DNA of 64,000 nt from contig NZ_WBVQ01000001.1 of NCBI RefSeq assembly GCF_008933165.1, positions 62,001-126,000 on the forward strand, read 5' to 3'. Positions 33,314 through 42,410 of this stretch are shown in pieces. The position numbers and the translations under genes were made by a program. The notes beneath the pieces are model-generated. The model was not told the origin of the DNA. It saw nothing but the letters and a program-made list of their open reading frames with translations, and made no database searches. How positions within the stretch are numbered: position 1 is the first letter of the stretch; each line of letters starts with the position of its first letter. Origin of the DNA: Phaeocystidibacter marisrubri (GTDB lineage Bacteria > Bacteroidota > Bacteroidia > Flavobacteriales > Schleiferiaceae).

Positions 33314-34696
33314 TTATCGAATTCCAATGTGCGAGGCGTGGTTCGGGAAGGCCAGAGCAAATCGAGTAGCTTCATGAGGCACACTGGAAACGGTAATGCT
33401 TCCGTTGTGAATTTTCATAATGTTCTTGCTCAAGCTCAATCCAATTCCAGTGCCATCTCTTTTTGTGGAATAGAAAGGTATGAAAATGCGTTCGAGTTTG
33501 TCCTTTTCTATTCCGCTTCCATTGTCCTTTACAAAAATGGTAATCCGCTTTTCATTGACTTCAGCAGAAACGGTAATCTTCGGATGGCTGACTTCACTCA
33601 GGGCTGCAAAACTGTTTGTCATTAGGTTAATCACTACCTGTTCAATCAGCTTTCGGTCGCAACGAATCACTAAGTTCTTATTGCTGCAGAGAAGTTCAAA
33701 TTCAATCTTTCTCTTGGTCAACTCAGATTTCATCAAGTTGTTGATGTCTTCGAACATCTCGCAAACTTTTACGATTTCAAAAGTTGGAGCTGGAATTTTG
33801 GTAAGCTTTCGGTAATCGTTCACAAACTCGAGCATACCTACAGAGCGGCGGTGAATGGTGTTCAAGGCAAGGATGATGTCTTGAACCGTTTCATCATCTA
33901 GTTCGGTGGCGTGTTTGGCTTCTCCTTCCTCGTTTTTCAAAAGGCTCCTCATCGTCTCCGTAAGAGAAGTGATAGGAGTGATGGAATTCATGATTTCATG
34001 CGTGAGAATTCGGATGAGTTTGTGCCAGGCTTCAATTTCTTTTTGTTCGATTTCATCCTTGATGTCTTGGAAGGCGATGATGTAATGAGAAGAACCCGTC
34101 AGTCGAACGGGGTTTACATCAATAGAGAGTTCTTTTAGTCCGCTTAAAGTATCGATCTGAACTAACTTCCTTCCTCCAAAACTGAGTTCATCAACCGTTG
34201 CGCAGAAATCGGGATATCTTGCTTTTAGGCGTTCCCACTGGTGTAATTGCGGGATGTCGAGTAGGGTAGAGGCCGCATCGTTAATGATGCCAATTTCACC
34301 TTGATGATTGACAGTGATGATCCCTACATTGATCTTTTCTAGAATGAGTTTGAAGAGTTGAAACTGGCTTTCCTTCTCAATCCGTGCGCTCTTGAATTTT
34401 TCGATGATTTCGTTGAAGGTCTCGTTCAAGTTGGAGAAGCTCTTTCCCAGTTTTGGGTCGCTGAAACTCACGCTGTAATCTTCGTATTTAACGGCGTATA
34501 GAAACTTGGTGAGCTCTCGATTGGTGCGATTGACAAAGTGTATGAGTTCATACCCCTGGATGAGAAGGAGGAGTAGGATGCTCACTGAAGTGAACCACAG
34601 ATCCCCCTCATCAATTAGCCAAGCGAGTAAAACTAAGCTGGCCAATAAGAGAAGGAGACGGAAGATTAAGTATAGGTTGAAGCGGTTAAATTCCAT
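33314..34696 (-). CDS. Membrane sensor histidine kinase with PAS domain
   Basis: From ATG 34696 it has 460 residues. Two N-terminal membrane helices with a very short loop suggest intramembrane or cytoplasmic sensing. A helical linker, then a PAS domain (ILEKINVGIITVNHQGEIGI), HisKA with phospho-His in ILTHEIMNSITPITSL, and HATPase_c (VINLMTNSFAAL, DNGSGIEKDKLERIF, GTGIGLSLSKNIM). The kinase layout is that of NtrB-type partners of sigma-54 activators. It overlaps the response regulator gene by 11 bases (34686-34696), so the two are translated together. Confidence 0.92.
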   Translation of the reverse strand: MEFNRFNLYLIFRLLLLLASLVLLAWLIDEGDLWFTSVSILLLLLIQGYELIHFVNRTNRELTKFLYAVKYEDYSVSFSDPKLGKSFSNLNETFNEIIEKFKSARIEKESQFQLFKLILEKINVGIITVNHQGEIGIINDAASTLLDIPQLHQWERLKARYPDFCATVDELSFGGRKLVQIDTLSGLKELSIDVNPVRLTGSSHYIIAFQDIKDEIEQKEIEAWHKLIRILTHEIMNSITPITSLTETMRSLLKNEEGEAKHATELDDETVQDIILALNTIHRRSVGMLEFVNDYRKLTKIPAPTFEIVKVCEMFEDINNLMKSELTKRKIEFELLCSNKNLVIRCDRKLIEQVVINLMTNSFAALSEVSHPKITVSAEVNEKRITIFVKDNGSGIEKDKLERIFIPFYSTKRDGTGIGLSLSKNIMKIHNGSITVSSVPHEATRFALAFPNHASHIGIR

Positions 34697-36056
34697 GTTT
34701 TTCAATTCGACGGTAAAGTGCAGCACGAGTTAATCCAAGGTCGGATGCAGCTTTGCTGATGTTGCCTTTGTGCTTCCGTATGGCCTTGTCTATCAAATGG
34801 CGCTCCATTTCATCGAGATTAAGAGTTTGAAGGGCTTCGTCTTCGGCGTGTTGCTGACGGAAGGATACGTCTTCAAGGGTGATGTGAGAAGAATCGGAAA
34901 GGATGACCATCCGCTCAACAGCGTGTTCCAGTTCTCGAATATTTCCTGGCCAATGGTAATCCATTAGCTGATGTTCAGCTTCTTTTGAAAGGGTGATTTC
35001 GGGTTTGTTGTACTTCTTCCCAAATCGAGTGAGGAAGTGATGGATGAGAATAGGAATGTCTTCCACTCTTTCTCTAAGTGGAGGGATGATAAGCTCAACC
35101 GTGTTTATTCGGTACAATAAATCCTGACGGAAATCGCCTTTGTGGACCATTTCGTGGATCGGCATGTTGGTAGCACAGACCAGTCGCACATCAAAGCTCT
35201 GTTCTTTGGTATCACCTAGTCGGGTTAACCTTCTATTCTGAAGCACGGTGAGCAGTTTGGCCTGTAGGTGAATGGGCAGGTTTCCAATTTCATCCAAGAA
35301 CAGTGTACCTGTATCTGCTAACTCAAATCGTCCGGCTCTATCTTGGTGGGCGTCGGTAAACGCACCTTTCTTGTGTCCAAAGAGTTCAGATTCAAATAGA
35401 TTCTCGTTTAATGCACCGAGGTCTACGTGAATGAACGAATCAAAAGCTCGTGTGGAAGCGCGATGAAGTGCTCTGGCAACCAGTGTTTTACCCGTTCCGT
35501 TTTCGCCCAAAATGAGCACATTTGCATCGGTGTTGCCCACTTTTTGAATGGACTTCATCAGCTCTTTCATGGCTGGACTCTCGCCGATGAATTCACCCAG
35601 TGCCAAGTCGCGATCTAGCTCCATGCTCTTGCGCGTGTCTTCCAGCTTGTTCACCTTTTTCACCGATCGTCTCAATTGCAGAGCGGTATTTAAGGTGGCC
35701 AGAAGTTTCTCGTTTTTCCATGGCTTAAGCACAAAGTCGGTTGCTCCTTTCTTAATGGCGTTCACAGCCAATTCTACATCGCCATAGGCGGTCATGAGTA
35801 CCACGGATGTATCTTCTGCAATCTCTCGAATGTGATTTAACCAATATAGCCCCTCTCTCCCGTCGTTATCTCCCTTCGTGAAGTTCATGTCCAGAAGAAT
35901 GATGTCTACATCGTGTTTGGAGAGCACGCCATTCAGTTCTCGTGGATGATCTAAAGTGTCTACCGTGGTATAGTGATGCTTCAAAAAGAGGCGGGCGGTT
36001 GTCAATACATCGGGATCATCATCTACGATGAGGATATGCGCGTGGGTCTTATTCAT
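34686..36056 (-). CDS. NtrC-family sigma-54-dependent response regulator
   Basis: The protein has 456 residues. Receiver domain: [13 protein letters not shown], phosphoacceptor [28 protein letters not shown]+ domain: Walker [22 protein letters not shown] loop ([15 protein letters not shown]) that contacts sigma-54, Walker [13 protein letters not shown]. Fis-type HTH at the C-terminus ([28 protein letters not shown] region). It activates promoters that use sigma-54. The divergent ABC-transporter operon is the most likely target, and the palindrome at 36095 its site. Confidence 0.95.
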   Translation of the reverse strand: MNKTHAHILIVDDDPDVLTTARLFLKHHYTTVDTLDHPRELNGVLSKHDVDIILLDMNFTKGDNDGREGLYWLNHIREIAEDTSVVLMTAYGDVELAVNAIKKGATDFVLKPWKNEKLLATLNTALQLRRSVKKVNKLEDTRKSMELDRDLALGEFIGESPAMKELMKSIQKVGNTDANVLILGENGTGKTLVARALHRASTRAFDSFIHVDLGALNENLFESELFGHKKGAFTDAHQDRAGRFELADTGTLFLDEIGNLPIHLQAKLLTVLQNRRLTRLGDTKEQSFDVRLVCATNMPIHEMVHKGDFRQDLLYRINTVELIIPPLRERVEDIPILIHHFLTRFGKKYNKPEITLSKEAEHQLMDYHWPGNIRELEHAVERMVILSDSSHITLEDVSFRQQHAEDEALQTLNLDEMERHLIDKAIRKHKGNISKAASDLGLTRAALYRRIEKHGI

Positions 36057-36094
36057 GGTTGGAGCTTTTTACGAATGTACGGAAACGAACGCTC

Positions 36095-36116
36095 AAGTGT
36101 TCGCATTCGAACACTT
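36095..36116. promoter_or_regulatory. 22-bp palindrome, candidate enhancer site of the NtrC-type regulator
   Basis: AAGTGTTCG (36095-36103), spacer CATT, CGAACACTT (36108-36116): a perfect dyad of two 9-bp arms. Outer arms AACGC (36088-36092) and GCGTT (36120-36124) extend the symmetry. It is 39 bp upstream of the regulator gene and about 85 bp upstream of the sigma-54-like element, a suitable enhancer distance. Confidence 0.5.
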
Positions 36117-36199
36117 TCTGCGTTGGGGAGGATGAGGTAAAAAAGGTAAACAATTGTTTTAGAGGCGTTTGTGATTGTGGCACGCGTAGTTTGGCATTG

Positions 36200-36215
36200 C
36201 GGCACGGGCGTTGAC
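36200..36215 (+). promoter_or_regulatory. Sigma-54-like promoter
   Basis: CGGCACGGGCGTTGAC fits TGGCAC-N5-TTGC at the -24 GGCAC and the -12 TTG, with the spacing GG-N10, but has GA instead of GC at the last pair. It points rightward toward the ABC operon. A related TGGCAC lies at 36178-36183. Confidence 0.35.
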
Positions 36216-36216
36216 T

Positions 36217-36741
36217 ATACTCTGGCAACAACAAAACAAAACCGCCAATGAGATCGCCTCTTTGGCAAAAATGAAAAATTCTCTCGAAAGTGAAAATAGC
36301 GCGTCACCTTCTAAATGTCGGACAGTTTATGGCGGAATCTTTAGCAGAACTTGCTGAAGGTTCTCCAAGTTCGAATCGAGTAGATACCACGTATGATCGG
36401 ATCATTTCCAATAGTGGTTTCGCTCCTTTAAGAGGTGAGCTAATCGTTATTACGACTCGAGCGAAATGAGTTTAGGAGTCGTGATCACTAATGAGCAAAC
36501 TTAGTTTCCAAACAACCCTTGAGACTGACAAGTCAGCGTTCTTCAAGCCAAGTATAACAGTCAGTTCAAGTAGCAGAACATTAGGGTTTTGACGTTGGTT
36601 TCAACGGGTAGTTTTGGAATAGGTCACGATATAGAGAACTTCGGTACTTGTGGTTGCGTCCACCTTCAAAGTAGTCAAAGGGTATTGAGTGTTAAACGTG
36701 CTTCGAAAACCCACAGGCAATGAAAATTACAGACGCTCTTC
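36217..36741 (+). other. Unannotated transcribed-looking leader with short ORFs
   Basis: No standard gene fits here. Three short plus-strand ORFs begin with ATG: 36271-36357 (28 residues, MKNSLESENSASPSKCRTVY...), 36329-36469 (46 residues, MAESLAELAEGSPSSNRVDT...) and 36491-36592 (33 residues, MSKLSFQTTLETDKSAFFKP...). None is recognised. ACGACTC (36452-36458) and GAGTCGT (36476-36482) could form a hairpin around the stop of the second ORF. The stretch may be a non-coding RNA, peptide genes, or decayed sequence. Confidence 0.3.
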
Positions 36742-36765
36742 ACTCCACAGTGCCGGAGTTTTTTT
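36742..36765 (+). terminator. Weak Rho-independent terminator inside the leader
   Basis: ACTCC (36742-36746) pairs with GGAGT (36755-36759), followed by seven T. The stem is short but the T-run is good. It would end a transcript begun at the sigma-54-like element after about 540 nt. Confidence 0.45.
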
Positions 36766-36771
36766 GTTTAT

Positions 36772-36826
36772 CGTTTGGAGAGGTGATTAACAGGGATCTC
36801 GTTGAAAACGATCACCTTTCCAGACG
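36772..36826. repeat. Long imperfect inverted repeat before the ABC operon
   Basis: TGGAGAGGTGAT (36776-36787) pairs with ATCACCTTTCCA (36811-36822) with one wobble, and flanking CGT/ACG bases extend it. It could be an RNA stem in the operon leader or a protein-binding dyad. It lies about 70 bp before the start of the ATPase gene. Confidence 0.5.
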
Positions 36827-36898
36827 AAACAAACTAGGAACAGGGCTTTGGCAGTTGCCGTTGTCAAATTGTTATTTTCGAAGAACAGCTCTTAGCCT

Positions 36899-37582
36899 AT
36901 GATTGAGATTTCGAACCTCTCCAAGATTTACCGTTCTAAAGCCGTAGAAACAGTGGCTTTACACAAAGTTTCACTCACCATTGAACGAGGTGAGTTTGTC
37001 TCTATTATGGGACCCTCCGGTTGTGGTAAATCTACCTTACTGAATATTTTGGGCATGCTCGACACCCCAACAAATGGTCATTATTCCTTTGATGACAAAT
37101 TGGTGTTTGATCTAAAAGAATCGGAACGCGTAGCCCTCCGGAAGATGAACATTGGTTTTGTTTTTCAAAGTTTCAACTTGATTGACGAACTCACGGTTGC
37201 CGAAAATGTGGAACTACCTCTGGTGTATTTAAAGCGTCCCAAGGTTGAAAGGAAGAAGCGGGTAGCTGAAATTCTCGAGCGTATGGGAATGATGCACAGA
37301 GCGCAACACTTCCCAGGTGAACTTTCTGGTGGACAACAACAGCGAGTTGCCGTTGCACGTGCTGTTATTGCAGATCCTAAAGTGATTTTGGCTGATGAGC
37401 CAACGGGTAACTTGGATACTGTCCATGGTAACGAAGTGATGGAGTTGCTTAGCGAGTTGAACGAACGAGGAACAACAATCGTGATGGTTACCCACTCCTC
37501 TCATGATGCTAGTTATTCCAAGCGAATTGTCAGGCTTCTAGATGGGGAGGTCGTTTCAGAAAATAAACTGATGCATGTTTAA
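36899..37582 (+). CDS. ABC transporter ATP-binding protein, MacB/LolD type
   Basis: The protein has 227 residues, one nucleotide-binding domain: Walker A GPSGCGKSTLLNI, Q-loop GFVFQSFNLIDEL, signature LSGGQQQRVAVARA, Walker B VILADEPTGNLD and H-loop MVTHSSHDA. It powers the two FtsX-type permeases that follow (eight-base overlap with the first). Such systems do not move substrate across the inner membrane by a channel but drive extracytoplasmic work such as lipoprotein release or efflux of peptides and drugs from the periplasm. Confidence 0.95.
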   Translation: MIEISNLSKIYRSKAVETVALHKVSLTIERGEFVSIMGPSGCGKSTLLNILGMLDTPTNGHYSFDDKLVFDLKESERVALRKMNIGFVFQSFNLIDELTVAENVELPLVYLKRPKVERKKRVAEILERMGMMHRAQHFPGELSGGQQQRVAVARAVIADPKVILADEPTGNLDTVHGNEVMELLSELNERGTTIVMVTHSSHDASYSKRIVRLLDGEVVSENKLMHV

Positions 37583-39986
37583 TACCTCATGGCGGTTTTT
37601 TATTCGCTCGGTCATGCAGCACCGATCGTATACCCTGTTGAATGTCCTCGGACTTGCAGTGGGGTTGGCCGTTACATTGTTGGTTGTCCTCTTTCTTAGA
37701 AACGAACTCACCTACGATACGCGTCATCCCGAAAGTGATCGAATCTACAGACTTACCAGTTACTTCTATTTTGAGACCGAGAATCATCACTATGCACCTA
37801 CGGGGCTGGGATTGGCTCCACTTATGCAAGGCGAATCCGATGCTATTGAAGCTTACGTTCGTGTAGGGAACGCTGGGAAGAACGTGCTTCTCAAACACGG
37901 GCAAGATGCTTTTTACGAGGATGCCGTATTCTATGCAGACTCTACGTACTTTGATTTTTTTCCTTCCACCTTTATTTATGGAGATGCATCCGACGCACTG
38001 AGGGGGGAGAACTCACTTGTGCTCACTCAGTCGCTAGCCACTTCCATTTTTGGAGATGTAAATCCCGTTGGAGAGGTCCTTCGCACCAATAGCAATCGAT
38101 TTGTGGTAACAGGGGTGATTGAAGATCTTCCACAGAACGAGCATATCCAATTCAAAGCACTACTCCCGGCGTTTACCGAACAACTTTCGCAGGAAGATCT
38201 AGTCAGGACTCTCTGGGCTGCTTCAACCTTCACTTATATTAGATTGAAGGAAGGGGTAGGTCCTTCGGAAATTAACAGGGCGTTTCGTGAGGTTCACCAA
38301 AAGTATATGGTGGACGTAGCTTCGGTGATCAACAGCGATTATGACATTATAGTAGAGCCTTTGGAAGAGGTTCATTACGGTTCTAAAGCAGAGTTCGACT
38401 TGCCCAAGGGAAAGTTGAGCTACCTCTTTGTTTTTGGAGGGGTAGGACTGCTCATTCTAGCTCTTGCCATGATTAACTACATGAACTTGGCCACCGCTAG
38501 AGCTTCAAAACGCGCCAAGGAAATCGGTGTTCGAAAGGTGCTTGGTAGTACTCGTCGAGATTTGATTTGGCAACTCCTCATTGAATCCGTCACGCTCACG
38601 TTTGTAGGTCTATTTCTCGCCGTCATCTTAGTTGAACTTCTTCTGCAAAGTGAGGTCTTGATCGTATTGATGCAGAAGAATATTTCCATCAATGTAATCG
38701 ATCAACCCAAGTTTCTCTGGTGGGGCGTCATCACCGCTTTGGTGGTGGGAATACTGTCGGGGATTTATCCCGCGCTCTATCTCAGCCGAATTGAAGTAGC
38801 GGAATCGTTGAAGTCGGCATTTAAAGCGGGGAAATCCAGTGTTCAGATGCGAAGATTTTTAGTAGGACTCCAATTTACATTTAGCATCAGTGTGGTCGTG
38901 CTGGCTGTATTCATGACACGACAAATGAGTTACATGAGCGATCGATACTTGGGGTTTAATTCAGAGGATATCGTTTTGGTTCCCGTTCAAGATACCGCCC
39001 TCCGAGAAGTGGTGCCAGAAATGATTGAAGAACTGCGCGAACAACCTCATGTGCTTTCCGTTTCCTCGGCTAGAAACGTTCCGGGAGATATCATAGGTAG
39101 AGTGTTAATGCATGCCCTCAATCCACAAAAAGTTCAGGCCACACGAGAGGCCATGGATATCATGCACGTAGGAGAAGGCTACTTCCATACCATGGAGTTG
39201 GAGTTTCTTCAAGGTTCGTCTTACACGGCCGTAATGGATGAGGATTCCGTATTCCAAGTGGTGGTGAATGAATCCTTGGTGGAATACTTTGGCTGGGATG
39301 ATCCCATAGGGGAGCAATTAGAGTGGGGTTTGCAAGAGAATGGCAGAGCGTATTACACGGCGAGAATTATCGGCGTAGTGAACGATTTTAATACTTCCAG
39401 TTTGCACTCGCCAGTCAATCCCCTAGTGATGTTTTTGGACGAAGAGCAAAGGGGGACTCTTCACCTTCGAGTGGATTCTGAGAATATGAAATCCGCTATT
39501 GCTTCTATCGAAAAAGTTTGGAATCAACATTCCATCTCCAGACCATTCGAGTTTAGTTTTTTGGATGAAGACTTGGACATGCTTTATCGGGAAGATCAAC
39601 GCCAATCTACCCTCATTTCCATGCTCACCTTAGTCACTATTCTGATTTCGACCTTAGGACTACTCGGTTTGGCATCTTACACCATACAACAGCGCTACAA
39701 GGAAATTGGAATTCGAAAAGTGTTGGGAGCTTCCGTTCGTCAGATTGTCAATCTCTTGTTTCGAGATGTGGCGGCCATGGTTGCCCTTGCTGTATTGATC
39801 AGTATACCGATCAGCTACGCTGTGTTCCAATCTTGGGTAAGCAATTTCGCTTATGTCACTCCTGTGCAGTGGTTCGTCTTTGTGGTGATCGGTTTAATTG
39901 CCGTGATTTTCTCTTATGTGGTTGTTAGCCTTCACTCTCTTAAAGCCGCACGTACCAATCCTGTGAAGTCTTTAAAGTACGAGTGA
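37575..39986 (+). CDS. ABC transporter permease, MacB/FtsX type (first of two)
   Basis: The protein has 803 residues, with eight transmembrane helices in two FtsX-type sets. An N-terminal helix is followed by a MacB_PCD periplasmic domain (~45-245), then FtsX core 1 (AKEIGVRKVLGSTRRDLIWQL) and three helices. A second periplasmic domain precedes FtsX core 2 (YKEIGIRKVLGASVRQIVNLLF). The protein ends RTNPVKSLKYE, the standard ending of this Bacteroidota group. Its start overlaps the ATPase gene by eight bases, and the next permease begins two bases after its stop. Confidence 0.94.
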   Translation: MFNTSWRFFIRSVMQHRSYTLLNVLGLAVGLAVTLLVVLFLRNELTYDTRHPESDRIYRLTSYFYFETENHHYAPTGLGLAPLMQGESDAIEAYVRVGNAGKNVLLKHGQDAFYEDAVFYADSTYFDFFPSTFIYGDASDALRGENSLVLTQSLATSIFGDVNPVGEVLRTNSNRFVVTGVIEDLPQNEHIQFKALLPAFTEQLSQEDLVRTLWAASTFTYIRLKEGVGPSEINRAFREVHQKYMVDVASVINSDYDIIVEPLEEVHYGSKAEFDLPKGKLSYLFVFGGVGLLILALAMINYMNLATARASKRAKEIGVRKVLGSTRRDLIWQLLIESVTLTFVGLFLAVILVELLLQSEVLIVLMQKNISINVIDQPKFLWWGVITALVVGILSGIYPALYLSRIEVAESLKSAFKAGKSSVQMRRFLVGLQFTFSISVVVLAVFMTRQMSYMSDRYLGFNSEDIVLVPVQDTALREVVPEMIEELREQPHVLSVSSARNVPGDIIGRVLMHALNPQKVQATREAMDIMHVGEGYFHTMELEFLQGSSYTAVMDEDSVFQVVVNESLVEYFGWDDPIGEQLEWGLQENGRAYYTARIIGVVNDFNTSSLHSPVNPLVMFLDEEQRGTLHLRVDSENMKSAIASIEKVWNQHSISRPFEFSFLDEDLDMLYREDQRQSTLISMLTLVTILISTLGLLGLASYTIQQRYKEIGIRKVLGASVRQIVNLLFRDVAAMVALAVLISIPISYAVFQSWVSNFAYVTPVQWFVFVVIGLIAVIFSYVVVSLHSLKAARTNPVKSLKYE

Positions 39987-39987
39987 T

Positions 39988-42384
39988 ATGTGGGTTCATT
40001 ATCTAAAAATGGCTTGGCGAAATCTGACGCGCGATAGGGCCTATACGGTATTGAACATCTTTGTCCTTGTGATAGGCATGGCTTCCTTCCTTCTCATCGG
40101 ATTGTACATCAAAGATGAGTTGAGTTACGATGTGCACCACGAGAAGAGCAACCGGATTTATAGAATGTGGACTGAGCTCAGCGCGGAGGGTCCGGGTGAG
40201 CGTTCCGCTTCCATGTGCTTTCCAGCAGCCAAAACCTTAGAGCAGGATTATCCCGAGTTGGTTGAACATGGTGTTCGCTTCTTCAACATGCAGTCTCCTT
40301 TCATCACACTGGGAAACGATAGTGTTCGATACAATGAAGCACATGTTTATTTTACCGATCCCGAAGTATTTGACGTATTCACTTTTGAATTTCTAAAGGG
40401 GAACCCAACCGCTTTGTATGACACCAATGGGGTGGTGCTAACAGAGAGATTGGCTCTCAAATACTTCGGAACTACTGATGTGGTAGGAAGAGAGATCATG
40501 GCCGAAAGCAATATCCAATTGGAAGTGCGAGGGGTGATTGCGAATGTACCCAGCTCTACGCATATTCCAATCGATGCACTCATTTCTATGCGCGTTCTCA
40601 ATCGGATGTTTAATGTCGATTTGACCAATAGAAATTGGGTGTGGAATCCCTGCTGGACATATATCTTATTAAGGGAAGGAGTTCAGCCGGAAGACTTAGA
40701 ATCGCTCTTGCCTGAGTTTGTAGATGCGCACTATCCCGACATCATGCGAACTCGAATGACCGCCAATTTGATGCCCTTGGAGGATATCCATCTCAATTCC
40801 CATCTGCAGTATGAAATTGTAGCGAATGGGAATGTAGATAATGTCCGCCTTTTCAGTTTGATTGGAGTGTTCATTCTTATCCTCGCATGCATCAATTACA
40901 CCAACCTGGCAACCTCTAGAGCCACTCGAAGTGGGAGGGAAGTTGGAGTGAGCAAAATATTAGGAGCCAGTAGAAAAGAGCTCGTCTTTCGCTTTTTGGG
41001 AGAATCGGTATTAACTAGTGTGATTTCCATATTTGCCTCCCTGGTTTTGGTAGAGTTGATGTTACCCCTCTTTAATTTACTGACAGGGAAGATGTTGATG
41101 TCTACGGCCTTATTCCAGTGGGAGAACACGTTGACGATTTTCATCTTAGCCGTAGTAGTGGGGATTGCAGCCGGCTTGTATCCCGCGTGGATGTTGAGTC
41201 AGCTTCCTCCATCCGTCATTTTCAGAAAGCGATCAAAAGCGGGATTGGGAGTGGCGGTTCGAAAGGGTTTGGTCATGATTCAATTCTGTGTGGCCCTGGG
41301 GTTAATTATAGGAACGGTAGTGGTGAATCGTCAATTCGACTATCTCCAGAGTCAGGATATGGGGTTCGATGAAGAGCACTTGTTGGTCGTTCCTGTGAAG
41401 TGGGACGCCGCTATGACTTACCGGGCCATGCGAAAGGAATTGATTGCTTCGGATGCCATCGTAAATATGTCGAGGATGAACGACGTGATGGGCTTGAAGC
41501 ACAACATGCACGAGTACCATCACGCCCGGTTGGAAGCCAACGACTATATGTACTTTGCCTCGTTGGTGGTGGATGAGCATTTCGTGGAGACCATTGGACT
41601 CCAAATTGTGGCAGGGAGAAACCTAACAGAGCCTGGAGATGACACAACGGGAGTGGTGGTCAATGAAACTCTGGTTCGTCAAATGGGGTGGGGATCGCCA
41701 GAAGAGGCCTTGGGCAGAGAGTTCAGTACACCGGGTTTCAATGAACGGATTGTGGGTGTAATGAAAGACTTTCACTTTGTCTCTCTTTCAGAACAAATCC
41801 AACCCTTTGCTTTGGATGTCAAAACCGGGCCTTCCGAAGTATTCTTTACTCGATATTTCTGTATACGTGTGGTTCCAGGAATGGAGGAAGAAGCCCATCT
41901 CGATTTGTTGATGGCTTGGGATAAGTATCATCCCGGACAACCTCTTGATGCCTACTATTTGAGTGAAGCGCTGCAATCGGCTTATCGTTCACAGAACACC
42001 CTGCGCGACTTGATGGCCATTTTTAGCATTGTTGCCGTGTCCATTGCCTTGCTCGGGTTATTTGCTCTATCTGCCTTTACAGCCGAGCAGAAAACCAAGG
42101 AGTTGAGTATTCGAAAGATTATCGGTGCGTCTAATAGAGAGCTGTTTAAAGTGGTTACGCTCGATTTTGTTCGGATGGCCTTTATCGGGGTTTTGATTAC
42201 AGCGCCACTTACCTATCTCATCCTACAAAATTGGTTGTCGAAGTTTGCATACCATGTGGAACTAGATTGGTTTAGCTTCCTAGTTGTGTCTATTGTTGCA
42301 GGTGGTATTGCCCTAATAGCGGTGGTTTTTCAAGCTTGGAAGGCTTCCCGATTAAATCCGATTACCGCACTTCGATATGAATGA
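39988..42384 (+). CDS. ABC transporter permease, MacB/FtsX type (second of two)
   Basis: The protein has 798 residues with the same layout as the preceding permease: MacB_PCD domain, FtsX core (GREVGVSKILGASRKELVFRFL), second periplasmic domain, FtsX core (TKELSIRKIIGASNRELFKVV) and the ending RLNPITALRYE. It is paralogous to its neighbour but clearly diverged, so the complex is probably a heterodimeric permease with one ATPase type. Confidence 0.94.
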   Translation: MWVHYLKMAWRNLTRDRAYTVLNIFVLVIGMASFLLIGLYIKDELSYDVHHEKSNRIYRMWTELSAEGPGERSASMCFPAAKTLEQDYPELVEHGVRFFNMQSPFITLGNDSVRYNEAHVYFTDPEVFDVFTFEFLKGNPTALYDTNGVVLTERLALKYFGTTDVVGREIMAESNIQLEVRGVIANVPSSTHIPIDALISMRVLNRMFNVDLTNRNWVWNPCWTYILLREGVQPEDLESLLPEFVDAHYPDIMRTRMTANLMPLEDIHLNSHLQYEIVANGNVDNVRLFSLIGVFILILACINYTNLATSRATRSGREVGVSKILGASRKELVFRFLGESVLTSVISIFASLVLVELMLPLFNLLTGKMLMSTALFQWENTLTIFILAVVVGIAAGLYPAWMLSQLPPSVIFRKRSKAGLGVAVRKGLVMIQFCVALGLIIGTVVVNRQFDYLQSQDMGFDEEHLLVVPVKWDAAMTYRAMRKELIASDAIVNMSRMNDVMGLKHNMHEYHHARLEANDYMYFASLVVDEHFVETIGLQIVAGRNLTEPGDDTTGVVVNETLVRQMGWGSPEEALGREFSTPGFNERIVGVMKDFHFVSLSEQIQPFALDVKTGPSEVFFTRYFCIRVVPGMEEEAHLDLLMAWDKYHPGQPLDAYYLSEALQSAYRSQNTLRDLMAIFSIVAVSIALLGLFALSAFTAEQKTKELSIRKIIGASNRELFKVVTLDFVRMAFIGVLITAPLTYLILQNWLSKFAYHVELDWFSFLVVSIVAGGIALIAVVFQAWKASRLNPITALRYE

Positions 42385-42410
42385 CGAAATTGTGACCTTA
42401 AATTTATAGC

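Noticed and set aside
36360-36385. AGTTCGAATC resembling a tRNA T-loop
   Set aside because: The flanking bases do not form a T-stem, and no acceptor or anticodon arm can be folded.
36847-36865. Second sigma-54-like site TTTGGCAGTTGCCGTTGTC
   Set aside because: The spacing between the GG and the -12 element is one base too long and the GC is missing.
36720-36902. 60-residue ORF ending at the ABC ATPase start
   Set aside because: It runs through the terminator and the inverted repeat and has no coding-like composition.
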